Shown here: positions 48,201 to 56,588 of the stretch, in pieces
Numbering within the stretch: position 1 is the stretch's first letter
How the letters are laid out: each line of letters begins with the position of its first letter
Source of the DNA: JBMORL01 sp049322335
GTDB taxonomy: Bacteria > Bacteroidota > Bacteroidia > Flavobacteriales_D > UBA2798
Direction: 5' to 3'
DNA: 64,000 bases
Assembly: GCA_049322335.1 (NCBI GenBank)
Contig: JBMORL010000104.1
Coordinates: 1-64,000, forward strand
Notes under the pieces: generated by a model
Databases searched by the model: none
What the model was told of the DNA's origin: nothing
Seen by the model: the letters and a program-made list of their open reading frames with translations, nothing else
Program-made: the position numbers and the translations under genes

Positions 48201-48659
48201 TTTGACCAATGGCTTTCCAACAAAAGTTTGGAAGAAAAACAAATCGGATTAATTAGTTTTTATGGAAAGCAAATTCACTACATCAACAAAATGCTCAAAG
48301 AAAAGCATAGTGAAGTTCCAATTCGCTTAAGCACGGTTGATAGATTTCAAGGAATGGAAAGGAACATCATTATCGTTTCAATGGTGCGTAGCAATAAATT
48401 GGCATCTTTTCAAGGACAACAACCCGATGAAATTTATGGCGAATTAGGTTATCCATCGCAAGAAAGTTTAGGTTTTGCGGAATCACCTAACCGTTTGAAT
48501 GTTGCCTTATCAAGAGCAAGACGATTACTAATTGTCATTGGGAATAGTGAACATTTTTGCAGAAAAGACATTTACAAAAACGTTTTTGAAACCATACATC
48601 AGAACGGAAAAATAATTAGTGCAGAAGAATTACAAAACACATTTGAACAAAATGGATAG
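45231..48659 (+). CDS. SF1 DNA/RNA helicase (Dna2/UPF1-like AAA domain)
   Basis: This 1142-residue protein has a long N-terminal part (1-590) that I cannot assign. A superfamily 1B helicase follows: Walker A GPPGTGKS (618-625), ILLTSETNLAVDNAI (motif Ia), DEASK (811-815, Walker B), GDHRQLPP, QYRMHPAINEAI, VDRFQGMERNIIIVSMVRS and LNVALSRARRLLIVIG near the C-terminus. No nuclease domain is visible. Such helicases recur in anti-phage operons. It is the first of three genes in cassette 2, and its stop overlaps the next start by eight bases (ATGGATAG), implying translational coupling with the DarT-type gene. Confidence 0.88.
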   Translation: MNQKDVWKKYITAQSKILEHKSRPIGIDTTKSVQLNGLKLHLSIDQEIFKQVFKKEVEQIFKLQNFDFESGYIQASVADTTNITSEQLNKLKELAEICYIDFNENPVIEGTIAGQENNSKEELKNIIGELPTSYHFKNSGLIFLTIDEWNKASQIQGLKFNKKVGSVFSIKPSLSFLISTFYRNIEIAQQGNKITVEGELHQNVYEVFEKHFGLAKRGNELTFTFENKDILKRRIDELESKGITLPQPKENCLHFNYDSKFYEQHESDLGFEAFRLKRALKKYFPNNPFEFYYKTEYSFDFRKLDKGIDELERNEDVFWNRLFSEIHGDEFQVSQTHRTISFDFETESELIEKLNHIKSFSFFDIYDRGDTHKFKFNIKFETGLHELQSNLKKELPNLNTKLIANGEKLIFRQFYQAGNKTEILARLNNQLNDSIDSESFIYTINDTFQEKYLCEENFELKVEQEEDKLSKLLREEFYFGNPQKEKFYLGKLQKVDYPALYFVVDEERIEEVKENITEENVKAIFPDLKGEKDKIKRLEDTVLKLDDEKTKLPNDNAKVFLYDSSKAKVIENIDYLLSKTSDEWQDFENNLFSQSLNESQRQAIYKSLYADELALIQGPPGTGKSTAIAEIIWQHIRKEPKQKILLTSETNLAVDNAIDRLKNGQNNVVKPIRFGNTDNLESEGCFYSLEAIENWQKNNSTESNTVSHWVSNIANRVKLQDDEQIDSALDKWKNHLQKPNNETKKLFAEKYLEYVNLIGATGSSIGKLNSENKWTSFFRSYLNVFNRKSYQENDYKSCNRTNINFDTVIMDEASKATPPELALPVLFGKKSIIVGDHRQLPPMIDGEEIKDLLVSIGEKALAKTLSHKEFEISQFERLFKNIDDSIKGTFDTQYRMHPAINEAISQFYKDDGGLKCGLPLEETYHNSFDKWDSRYHGLQYKNILTPETHTIWVNVTTPEIQEGTSRVNFGEIEAIDNILNILKNSNGKNEFDQWLSNKSLEEKQIGLISFYGKQIHYINKMLKEKHSEVPIRLSTVDRFQGMERNIIIVSMVRSNKLASFQGQQPDEIYGELGYPSQESLGFAESPNRLNVALSRARRLLIVIGNSEHFCRKDIYKNVFETIHQNGKIISAEELQNTFEQNG

Positions 48660-51600
48660 CACTAAAACGACATACGCAACATTTCCGTTTGAATGGACAG
48701 TAAAATCCACTTCTTACCAAATTCAATATAGAAAAGCATTTAATATCAATGAAATTGATGAAATTTTCTGTTCAATCATCAATGCAAAAGGAAATGAAAT
48801 CAATTTTTCAGAATTAGGGATATTGTTAGGTTTCAACTTACAAGATTTGGCTGAAATAGATATTTTTAAACTCTATCTGAAAGGGCTAACCGAATACAAT
48901 CTTATTGCAGTAAATGAGAAGGAACAGAAAATACAATTAACAGAATTTGGACAAGAAGCGAAACAAAGTAAGCTGAAATATAAATACTACTTTGCTACAG
49001 CTGAATTATTTAATAACCAAACCGCCACAGGTGAAACTTTTGATTTTTCTTTCAAGAATGTTTTTGACATAGAAAATCGTTTATCTCACGGAAAAGAGTT
49101 TAAAGAACAGATACTTGAAAATCCTGAATTAAAGCAAAAACTACAATTCCAACTATTCGGAAATGACATTTACAAAGGCGAGATAGTTGTGCTTTACGAA
49201 AGCGAACCAAGAATAAGTTACAAATCCATTTCCCTACAAACCGAAATTACTGCATTTGATAATTCGCTTGAACTTTCAATTTTTAAATCAGGTGCAAACA
49301 AACCCGAAGTTCAATTTTTAATTGGACTACCCGAAAATACAGAATCTAAAAGCAAGTTGCTAAGACAAGGAATGTATCATCACATTCTTTCAGTGAAAAC
49401 TTCAATTACCAAACAAGACATTGAAACGTATATTGACTTATTGAATTGGAGAGAACTTGCAGGTAATCCAAAACTTGATTGGTATGACAATACTATTTTT
49501 GAATTGTTTCGTAAAAATGGAGACGGTGGAATTTGGAGTATTATTTCTGAAAAAGCACCAATTGAAAGCATTAAATCAATAATTGAGGAATACGCTGATT
49601 ATTGGAATTGGACAACGCTGACAGAAAGATTTGACGATGAATTTATAAAAGAACAAATTGAAACTTTTGATTGGGATTTTGAAGAACTTTCATATAAGGA
49701 AATCGAACTTATAACTTCCTTACTTTCAAATTTAAACCTAAAAGAAAAAGGTTGGGATTGGAATTACCTGTCAAAAAATCTTCCTGACAAATTTATTGAA
49801 GAACATATTGAAGATTTTCCTTGGGATTTTTATGTTATTACAGAAAGTAAGAATGAGGTTTTCAAAAATACCTTTATCAAATACCGTGACAAACTTGAAA
49901 CGCTAATTTTAAATAATTGGAATTGGAAATTCATTTCAGAAGAAATCAATCTAAATTTTCTACATAAAAACATTTCGGGACTTGCAAGCAAATTGAATTG
50001 GCACACGGTTTTAAATCGTTTCTTCATCAATGAAGAATTGACCGCAAAATGTTTGAATGATGAGTCATTTAAAACGCTTTTAAAGCAGCATTTGCCTGAA
50101 AATTTTGTTGTTGCTCACCAAAAGTACATTTGGACACCAAACCTTATTGATTTTTTTGAAAATCAAAATTTGATTCAATGGGAAACTCAAAAATACATTA
50201 ACGGTTTTGACACAAACGAAAACGTTGAATGGAGCAAACCTATTTTTCAGAAGTATCACAATCGTATTATTGCGGAAAACGGATTTTTGAATGTAAGCAA
50301 ACAAATTTCTGATTACAGTTTGATATACGAATTTCCAGACTTCGCTTGGAATTGGGAAGGAATTTCACAAAATAAAAAGCTGATTAGCAACTCTACATTT
50401 ATTGAAAAGGCTTTTCTTGGAGAACTTTCATATTCTAACAACTTGCTTTGGAATGAAATCTTATTGCAATCAACTTTTGATGTTTCGTTTTGGAATAAGA
50501 ACTTAGAAGCGTTTAATAACACAACAGAAAGCGAAAAACAAGCTGAATTTTGGAAATCACTAACAAGAAAAGAAAAATCAGAATATATTTTTGCGAATAA
50601 GCATTTCCCTTGGGATTGGAGTTTCATTACGGAAAATAGTTCAGCAGAAACAATTCTTGATAGCTATGAAGATGATGAATTGTTTGAAAAGTGGGATTGG
50701 AAAATTGCAACCCGAAAATTCGCCAAGGAAACTGTTCTTGAACTTCTAGAAGATTTTGCACAATACCTTGATTGGAAATATCTTATAAACGAAGTTTTTA
50801 CAGTAGAAAATGAACTTGCAATAGATAAACAACTTCCAAAAATTGCAGCTTGTTTGACCGTTGTAGAATCGGAGAAACGCAAAGAATATTGGAAAGACAT
50901 AACTTGCAAAATTCCCTTTGAAACCTTATTCCCTATTGTTCAAGCAACAATTCAGTTAGATGTTTTTGAATGGGATTGGGTTTATATTTCAAATCATAAG
51001 CATTTCCCAACTGATTTTAGAACACTCAATGGATTCAAAGAAAAGATTAATTGGGATATTTTCTCATCAAGTCAAGCGATACAAAAAAAGTTTACATATA
51101 AAAAGGACGAATGGACATATCAGGAGTTTTTTAAATATGTTTTAAAGTATTTAAAGTCATACAGTCCAAATTGGAATTGGAATACCCTAAGTAGAATTTC
51201 TGACTTAAATAATAATAGAGATATCGTTAGTATTTTTAAGGAGAATTGGGATTGGAATTACCTAAGTGAATTTGGAGGATTTCTATCACCTAAAAAGCGA
51301 GATAAAGATGATTACCTTTTAAGTCTTATATCAGGATACTCTCTAATTGAATTCACTTTCCTTTCAAAACGGAAAGATATTAAAATAGATAGTAGTTTAA
51401 TACTAACATATAAAGACAAAGATTGGGATTGGCAAGTTTTATCAGAAAACGAAAAAGTAGAAATTTCTAATGAACTAATTCTTGAATTAAAAGACAAGAA
51501 TTGGAATTGGCAAGTTCTTTCAAAACGCAAAAATATTGAGTTCAGCAATGAAACACTTTTACAACTTTTAGACAAAGATTGGGATTGGAATTACTTATCC

Positions 51601-53076
51601 GAAAACAGAAGTCTTGAATTTACCGCTGAATTTATTGATAAAACAAAAGCAAAATCTTGGAATTGGAAATTAGTTTCAAGACACAAATCCTTTTCACCGT
51701 CAGTTGAAATTCTAACCTTAACCAAAGATTATGATTTAGATTGGCAATACATTTCTAAGCATTCAAGTCTAAGTCCAACTAAAGAAATACTTGCCAAATT
51801 TGAAAACAAATGGCATTGGCAAAGCATTACAGAAAATCCACAAATCAATTTTGACGATATTGATTTTCTTGAACGGTTTGCAGACAAATGGAATTGGAAC
51901 TTTATATGTGAAACGGGAAAACTTGCATTGAACAACCAGATTCTAAACAAGTTCAAAGAACATTTAGAATGGAATTTGATTTCATCAAACACGAATGTGC
52001 ATTTCACGAAAGAAATAATTCAAGAGTTCAAACAGTTTTGGAATTGGTCAAATCTAAAAGCAAACAAAAGAGTTGAAGAACTTTTAGGGAGCTATGTTAC
52101 AGACGAAATAAACAAAAACGCAACTTTAAATTTTATAGATAAAATTGAACAACAATGGTCTGAATGGAAAGGAAGTATTTATCACTTTTCACATATTGAC
52201 AATGCTGTTGAAATAATTAAAAACAGAAAAATTCAAAGCAGAAATAAAGCGAACATAAAAGGAGATGCCGCAGGAAACGTTGTTCATCGTAGAGGGGATG
52301 CTCATAATTATGCACGCTTTTATTTTAGACCGCAAACACCAACACAGTTTTACAATGAGTTTTTAGGCAAAAACACAACAGACGGATATGAAACTCACGG
52401 AAATTGGATTTCCTGGTATGACAAAGCTAGAGGTCTAGGATTTCCAAAATGTCCAATTCCAATATTTTTTAGGTTTTCAATCAAGGAGGTTTTATTTAAA
52501 TACGAAAAGAAATGTTGTGTAAGCAATGGAAATATGCAAGCTGATTCTACTCAATTCAATGCCATTGAAAAAATGTTGGATAAATTCAATTTTGATTATT
52601 TGTATTCAAATATGAGTTACGACAAAGAGCACAATAGGAAGTATATGAATTACTCACAACAGGAATTTTTGGTTAAGGATGAACTTTCTTTTAAAGATTT
52701 ATTCGACTTTGAAATTATTTGCCCATCGGAAGCAGACAGAACACTACTCATAAATTTATTAGGAAATGAACATAAAGACATTTTTTCAAAAATCGTAGTA
52801 GATAGACGTTATTACAACAATGAAAATCCACGAGTGAGAATAGAAGAGGAAGATTCTGAATTGCACATTTCTACTAATTTTAGCGGAGAAGGTTATTTTG
52901 TTTTGAATGGAACATCCGATATAAAAGATATGGAAATTCTTGTTGGCGATGTTACCAAAACAAGCAAAGACAAAATCATCTTCAAGTCAAACATTTCTCT
53001 TGGTAATGTAAAACAAAATATACAATTGAATTTTATAGATGAATCAAACAGAAGTTGGTTCGTTTATGCGAAATGA
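48652..53076 (+). CDS. Giant WxW-repeat protein with C-terminal DarT-like ADP-ribosyltransferase
   Basis: This 1474-residue protein starts at the ATG at 48652 inside the helicase stop. Residues 1-110 look like a winged helix (FSELGILLGF, LTEFGQEA). From about 316 to 1130 come roughly twenty units of about 30-40 residues, each centred on W-x-W such as DWDWNYLSEN, NWNWQVLSK and KWNWNFICE. At about 1174-1370 lies a DarT-like domain: SIYHFSHIDNAVEIIK, HRRGDAHNYARFYFRPQTP (His1212 onward) and QQEFLV with Glu1338 at the expected catalytic position. DarT ADP-ribosylates thymidine in single-stranded DNA. A final 100-residue beta-rich tail follows. The repeat region may sense or bind, leaving DarT as effector. 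The fusion is inferred as unusual; free DarT is about 200 residues. Confidence 0.82.
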   Translation: MDSTKTTYATFPFEWTVKSTSYQIQYRKAFNINEIDEIFCSIINAKGNEINFSELGILLGFNLQDLAEIDIFKLYLKGLTEYNLIAVNEKEQKIQLTEFGQEAKQSKLKYKYYFATAELFNNQTATGETFDFSFKNVFDIENRLSHGKEFKEQILENPELKQKLQFQLFGNDIYKGEIVVLYESEPRISYKSISLQTEITAFDNSLELSIFKSGANKPEVQFLIGLPENTESKSKLLRQGMYHHILSVKTSITKQDIETYIDLLNWRELAGNPKLDWYDNTIFELFRKNGDGGIWSIISEKAPIESIKSIIEEYADYWNWTTLTERFDDEFIKEQIETFDWDFEELSYKEIELITSLLSNLNLKEKGWDWNYLSKNLPDKFIEEHIEDFPWDFYVITESKNEVFKNTFIKYRDKLETLILNNWNWKFISEEINLNFLHKNISGLASKLNWHTVLNRFFINEELTAKCLNDESFKTLLKQHLPENFVVAHQKYIWTPNLIDFFENQNLIQWETQKYINGFDTNENVEWSKPIFQKYHNRIIAENGFLNVSKQISDYSLIYEFPDFAWNWEGISQNKKLISNSTFIEKAFLGELSYSNNLLWNEILLQSTFDVSFWNKNLEAFNNTTESEKQAEFWKSLTRKEKSEYIFANKHFPWDWSFITENSSAETILDSYEDDELFEKWDWKIATRKFAKETVLELLEDFAQYLDWKYLINEVFTVENELAIDKQLPKIAACLTVVESEKRKEYWKDITCKIPFETLFPIVQATIQLDVFEWDWVYISNHKHFPTDFRTLNGFKEKINWDIFSSSQAIQKKFTYKKDEWTYQEFFKYVLKYLKSYSPNWNWNTLSRISDLNNNRDIVSIFKENWDWNYLSEFGGFLSPKKRDKDDYLLSLISGYSLIEFTFLSKRKDIKIDSSLILTYKDKDWDWQVLSENEKVEISNELILELKDKNWNWQVLSKRKNIEFSNETLLQLLDKDWDWNYLSENRSLEFTAEFIDKTKAKSWNWKLVSRHKSFSPSVEILTLTKDYDLDWQYISKHSSLSPTKEILAKFENKWHWQSITENPQINFDDIDFLERFADKWNWNFICETGKLALNNQILNKFKEHLEWNLISSNTNVHFTKEIIQEFKQFWNWSNLKANKRVEELLGSYVTDEINKNATLNFIDKIEQQWSEWKGSIYHFSHIDNAVEIIKNRKIQSRNKANIKGDAAGNVVHRRGDAHNYARFYFRPQTPTQFYNEFLGKNTTDGYETHGNWISWYDKARGLGFPKCPIPIFFRFSIKEVLFKYEKKCCVSNGNMQADSTQFNAIEKMLDKFNFDYLYSNMSYDKEHNRKYMNYSQQEFLVKDELSFKDLFDFEIICPSEADRTLLINLLGNEHKDIFSKIVVDRRYYNNENPRVRIEEEDSELHISTNFSGEGYFVLNGTSDIKDMEILVGDVTKTSKDKIIFKSNISLGNVKQNIQLNFIDESNRSWFVYAK

Positions 53077-53094
53077 TAGGTTTCATCTTTGTTT

Positions 53095-53102
53095 TAACTT
53101 TG
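53095..53102 (+). promoter_or_regulatory. Possible separate promoter of the macrodomain (antitoxin-like) gene
   Basis: TAACTTTG fits the TAnnTTTG element exactly and stands 22 bp before the ATG, in the 47-bp gap after the DarT-type gene. A clear upstream TTTG is not seen. The same TAACTTTG word precedes the EcoRV-type gene at 54186-54193. Confidence 0.35.
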
Positions 53103-53123
53103 TGAATTATACAGTATAAAAAA

Positions 53124-53795
53124 ATGGCAATAAAACATATAAAAGGAAATATTTTTAATTCAAAGTGTCAAACCATTGTGAACACAGTAAATTGTGTTGG
53201 CGTAATGGGAAAAGGAATTGCATTTGTGCATAGACTTCGATATCCTAAAATGTATGAGGAATACAAAGAGCATTGTAAAAACAAACTCATTAAAACAGGC
53301 TCTTTGTGGCTTTATACAAAACAGGAAAATGCACCTTGGATTTTAAGTTTCCCGACAAAATTTCATTGGAAATATCCGAGCAAAATAGAATGGATTGAAC
53401 AAGGTTTGCAAAAGTTTGTGGAAACCTACGACAAGAAAGGTATTACTTCAATTGCATTTCCTTTACTCGGAACGCATAACGGTGGCTTGGACACAAACCA
53501 AGTAAAACGTCTTATGGACGAGTATTTAGACAAATGTTCCATAGACATTGAAATTTACGACTATGACCCAAATGCAAATGACGACTTGTTTGCTTCTTTC
53601 AAAGCAAAATGGTTGTCGTTAGACGAAAAGACAATAAAAGCGGAGACAGGTATTCAACCACAGTACGCACGAAAAATATCAGAGATAATTCAAAACGGAG
53701 AAGCAAATTCAATGATTTTATTAGCCAATTATGACGGAATTGGCGAAAAGACATTAGAAAAAGCGTTTAACTATGTATTGAACAGACCAAAATGA
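53124..53795 (+). CDS. Macrodomain protein, DarG-like antitoxin candidate
   Basis: This 223-residue protein has an N-terminal macrodomain (1-150): IKHIKGNIFNSKCQTIVNTVNCVGVMGKGIAFVHRLRYP (binding loop), WILSFPTKFHWKYPS and SIAFPLLGTHNGGLD. This is the DarG-type arrangement, in which the domain removes ADP-ribose from DNA. The remaining 70 residues are helical, with ANYDGIGEKTLEKAF resembling a helix-hairpin-helix. They differ from the usual DarG C-terminus. It directly follows the DarT-type gene, so it probably reverses or neutralises that toxin. A TAACTTTG box in the short gap suggests it can be expressed alone. Confidence 0.87.
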   Translation: MAIKHIKGNIFNSKCQTIVNTVNCVGVMGKGIAFVHRLRYPKMYEEYKEHCKNKLIKTGSLWLYTKQENAPWILSFPTKFHWKYPSKIEWIEQGLQKFVETYDKKGITSIAFPLLGTHNGGLDTNQVKRLMDEYLDKCSIDIEIYDYDPNANDDLFASFKAKWLSLDEKTIKAETGIQPQYARKISEIIQNGEANSMILLANYDGIGEKTLEKAFNYVLNRPK

Positions 53796-53809
53796 AAAGC
53801 CAACGCACA

Positions 53810-53874
53810 AAGCAAGCACATTTGCAAACCACACAAGCCGACACGCAGTCCAAAGTTTGCAAAAGAGCTTGCTT
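53810..53874. repeat. H element 4
   Basis: The arms 53810-53829 and 53855-53874 (20 nt) pair except for the two A-A mismatches in GCACATTTGC / GCAAAAGAGC. The loop holds CACACAAGCCGACACGC. It lies 14 bp after the macrodomain stop and is preceded by AAGCCAACGC, as is H2. The 402-bp gap 53796-54197 holds this element and attC2, with no credible gene. Confidence 0.72.
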
Positions 53875-53989
53875 TTCACCAACCCAAGAGAAAAAGAAAT
53901 TTTAAAAAATGCCCCACCGCACGACAAAAGACAATGAAAAACTTAGCATCAAATAGACCGACAAACCACGGCAGACAAGGAAGCACTGG

Positions 53990-54121
53990 TGGTAACAGGC
54001 GTTTGGCTCAATGGCGGGTGAAGTGGTTAATTGAACATTCTACCTCGCATCAACTTTTGTGGTGTATTGACAGTTTTGTGCTCCGAAATCCGCCACTGCG
54101 CCAAGCGCCAAACCGTTGGGT
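53990..54121 (+). other. attC-like recombination site 2 (end of cassette 2)
   Basis: The left core TGGTAAC (53990-53996), in the longer word TGGTGGTAAC, is the reverse complement of the start of cassette 2 (GTTACCACCA at 44945). The right core GTTGGGT (54115-54121) fits the classical GTTRRRY consensus exactly and begins cassette 3. The inner arms GGCGTTTGGCTCAATGGCGG and CCGCCACTGCGCCAAGCGCC pair. A central GACAGTTTTGTGCTCCGAAA (54069-54088) is shared with sites 3 and 4. The length is 132 bp. Confidence 0.85.
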
Positions 54122-54197
54122 GCAATGCTGGTAGACCGACAGAAATCCTGAAAATTGGCTGAAAAACGGGCTATTTTATTTTCACTAACTTTGGACT

Positions 54198-55169
54198 ATG
54201 AATTTAACGGACAAAAACAAATACAAATCTGATTTCAAAAAGGAACTCGACAAGTTTTCCGATAAGCTTGAAAAATACGTTTCCACAGACAACGGTGACT
54301 GGACAGTTAAAGGGTTCATAGATGTGTACAAGAACATCTATACCATCTCCTCAGACACCAAAATTGTCTCTAAAATCCTTGAAATACACATCTTTCCTCA
54401 AATCCTACAGTTCGCAGACAGCATAGATTATAAAATCATACTTGCCGAAAAACAAAATTGGTATCCAGACCTCACTTTCGTTCACAAGAAAAATGACGAA
54501 GTTAAATTTGCTCTCGACATCAAAACCACCTTCAGACGAAACGACAAGACCGCTGGATTTACGTTAGGTAGCCACGGAGGGTATTTTAAGGAGCGGGACA
54601 AAGACAAAAATATTCAGTTCCCATACAATCAATATTTGGGACACTACTGCTTAGGTGTAATCTACACACGAATTGATTTCACAGACGATATTGCTGAAAC
54701 AGAAATCTTCCAAGTGGCCGAACTGCAAGAGGAATACGAGACAAAGCATAAGAAGGTTGGAGAAAGAGAAGTAACAACAGTTAAAAACTTAAAATCAATT
54801 ACTTCCGTAATAAAAGACTTCGACTTTTTCGCAGCCGAGAAGTGGAAAATATCAAGCGACAAACAAGGTTCAGGAAATACTGCAAACATTGGCTCCATTG
54901 TAGACATTGACGATTTGAGAAATGAGAATGGAATTTTCAGCAAATTAGGTGAAGAGTGGTTTGACGAGTATTGGATTAACTATGGCTCTGCGACAAGAGT
55001 AAAGAATGGCAAGCCCGTTAAAATAACAACACTCAAAGACTTCTTAGAATTCAAAGGAAGAACTGACCTTTTAGAAAAAATTGTAACTAAAACAAAAGCA
55101 ATTAAAGCGAATCCAAAGAAAGTAGTCGCTAAAAAAGTATCAAAGAAAAAAGGAGGGAAAGGGAAATGA
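54198..55169 (+). CDS. Type II restriction endonuclease, EcoRV family
   Basis: This 323-residue protein is aligned by eye to EcoRV over most of that enzyme. Shared features are SSDTKIVSKILEI, NWYPDLTF with Asp91, LDIKTTF with Asp107 and Lys109, FTLGSHGGYF, FPYNQYLGHY, GSGNTANIGSI and FDEYWINYGSATR. The spacing Asp-16-Asp-2-Lys equals that of the EcoRV active site (D74, D90, K92). The family cuts GATATC with blunt ends; the same site is likely but not proven. A Lys-rich tail (about 290-323) extends beyond EcoRV. The gene overlaps the methyltransferase by four bases (ATGA) and forms cassette 3 with it. Confidence 0.93.
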   Translation: MNLTDKNKYKSDFKKELDKFSDKLEKYVSTDNGDWTVKGFIDVYKNIYTISSDTKIVSKILEIHIFPQILQFADSIDYKIILAEKQNWYPDLTFVHKKNDEVKFALDIKTTFRRNDKTAGFTLGSHGGYFKERDKDKNIQFPYNQYLGHYCLGVIYTRIDFTDDIAETEIFQVAELQEEYETKHKKVGEREVTTVKNLKSITSVIKDFDFFAAEKWKISSDKQGSGNTANIGSIVDIDDLRNENGIFSKLGEEWFDEYWINYGSATRVKNGKPVKITTLKDFLEFKGRTDLLEKIVTKTKAIKANPKKVVAKKVSKKKGGKGK

Positions 55170-56137
55170 AAATATTTACCCCTCCAATAAAAAGTCAAGG
55201 TATCAAAACCAAGTTAGTTCCTTGGATCATGGAACTTGCTCCAAAGACAAATGGCAAATGGATTGAGCCTTTTCTTGGAACAGGTGTTGTTGCTTTCAAC
55301 TCCGGCTACAAAAAAGCCATCTTAAATGACGCTAATCCACACATAATTAATTTTTACAAAGCGTTACAGGAAAAAACAATCACCGCTCCGTTAATGAAAC
55401 AATATCTCGAATCCGAAGGAGAATTGTTAAGTAAAGCAGATGATAAAGGTTACGAGCATTATTTAAAAGTTCGGACACGTTTTAATAAAGATTATTCTCC
55501 ATTTGATTTTATTTTTCTTTCTCGTGCAGGATTCAATGGAATGATGAGATTTAACAAAAAAGGCCATTGGAATATCCCCTTTTGTAAAAAACCAGACCGT
55601 TTTGCTCAAGCATACGTTACTAAAATCACCAATCAGGTTTCAACTATTTCCCAAATCATCCAACCTAAGCCCAACTGGACATTTCATAATAAATCATTTG
55701 GAGACATTATCCCTCTTGCGACCGAAAATGATTTTATCTACTGCGACCCTCCATACTTCGGGCGACATGTTGACTATTATAACGGGTGGACGGAACAAGA
55801 CGAAGAACTTCTGTTTAACTTACTTAGTGAAACGAAAGCAAAGTTTATCCTTTCAACTTGGCACCATAACGACTGGAGAGAAAATGAAATGATTAGTAAG
55901 TTCTGGAACAAATTTAATATTGTAACAAAAGACCATTTTTATCATAACGGTGGCAACATTGAAAACCGTAGGACAGTTGTTGAAGCACTTGTATGTAACT
56001 TCGAGACAGCGCACTTTCAGCAACACAATCACGGCATGACAGAAAAGGCAAAAGCGAGACAGCTGACAATGCAATTACACGAAGAAGCACAGCACCCAAC
56101 AGCGGGCTTGCGCAATGCGGGGCTCATCGGCAAATAA
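55166..56137 (+). CDS. Dam-family adenine methyltransferase of the EcoRV-type system
   Basis: This 323-residue enzyme methylates adenine to protect the host from the preceding nuclease. It closely resembles M.EcoRV: FTPPIKSQGIKTKLVPWI at the start, SAM motif I EPFLGTGVVAF (34-44), catalytic motif DPPY (194-197) in CDPPYFGRHVDYYNGW, and LSTWHHNDWREN. The last about 40 residues run past the usual family end, because the frame continues through the left arm of attC3 (from 56094) before its stop. The real domain may therefore end near residue 280, with the tail being attC-encoded. Confidence 0.93.
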   Translation: MKIFTPPIKSQGIKTKLVPWIMELAPKTNGKWIEPFLGTGVVAFNSGYKKAILNDANPHIINFYKALQEKTITAPLMKQYLESEGELLSKADDKGYEHYLKVRTRFNKDYSPFDFIFLSRAGFNGMMRFNKKGHWNIPFCKKPDRFAQAYVTKITNQVSTISQIIQPKPNWTFHNKSFGDIIPLATENDFIYCDPPYFGRHVDYYNGWTEQDEELLFNLLSETKAKFILSTWHHNDWRENEMISKFWNKFNIVTKDHFYHNGGNIENRRTVVEALVCNFETAHFQQHNHGMTEKAKARQLTMQLHEEAQHPTAGLRNAGLIGK

Positions 56138-56224
56138 AAATTCATCGCATTTAATTACCTTTGTTCCAGCGGACAGCGAAGTGCTCCGAAACCCCGCACT
56201 TCGCAAGCCCGCGGAACGTTATAA
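56094..56224 (+). other. attC-like recombination site 3 (end of cassette 3)
   Basis: The left core ACCCAAC (56094-56100), preceded by GC, is the reverse complement of GTTGGGTGC at the start of cassette 3. The right core GTTATAA (56218-56224) begins cassette 4. The arms AGCGGGCTTGCGCAATGCGG and CCGCACTTCGCAAGCCCGC pair, with extra bases on the right side. The central GACAG...GTGCTCCGAAA (56172 onward) matches site 2. The left arm codes for the last residues of the methyltransferase gene. Confidence 0.84.
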
Positions 56225-56397
56225 GCAAGGCGGGCTGACATCTTCCTAAGACAATTTATCGGTCGACAAAATTATTTCGGTTCCAAAAAAAATTGGCTGA
56301 CTGTGCGACACTCGGGCGACCGCTCGACCCCAACACAAGAAGTTTAAATTTTTACACCCACCGCACTTTTTCGGCAAAGCCGTTTTGGCTATCCCAC

Positions 56398-56463
56398 ATT
56401 GCAGCACTTTTGCAAGCCCGCACAAGCCACCGCACGACCAAAGGCTCGCAAAAAAGCTGCAAT
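56398..56463. repeat. H element 5 (divergent)
   Basis: The arms 56398-56418 and 56443-56463 (21 nt) pair with three mismatches. The core reads GCACTTTTGC / GCAAAAAAGC, a variant of the other H elements. The loop has GCACAAGCCACCGCAC. It lies in the leader region of cassette 4, 125 bp before the first gene. The 451-bp gap 56138-56588 also contains most of attC3; nothing else is seen. Confidence 0.6.
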
Positions 56464-56588
56464 CTCCCACCCACACTACCATGATTATAATTTTTAACAT
56501 ATTGACCTTCAATAGTTGATAGAATGATTGATTTTATTAACTTAGCATTGTCAATAAATCAATAATTATCAATTTAAAACCTATTACT

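Noticed and set aside
53934..54134. 66-codon frame spanning attC site 2
   Set aside because: Most of it is the recombination site itself; similar frames appear across site 1 (44715-44900) and site 4 and result from the palindromes.
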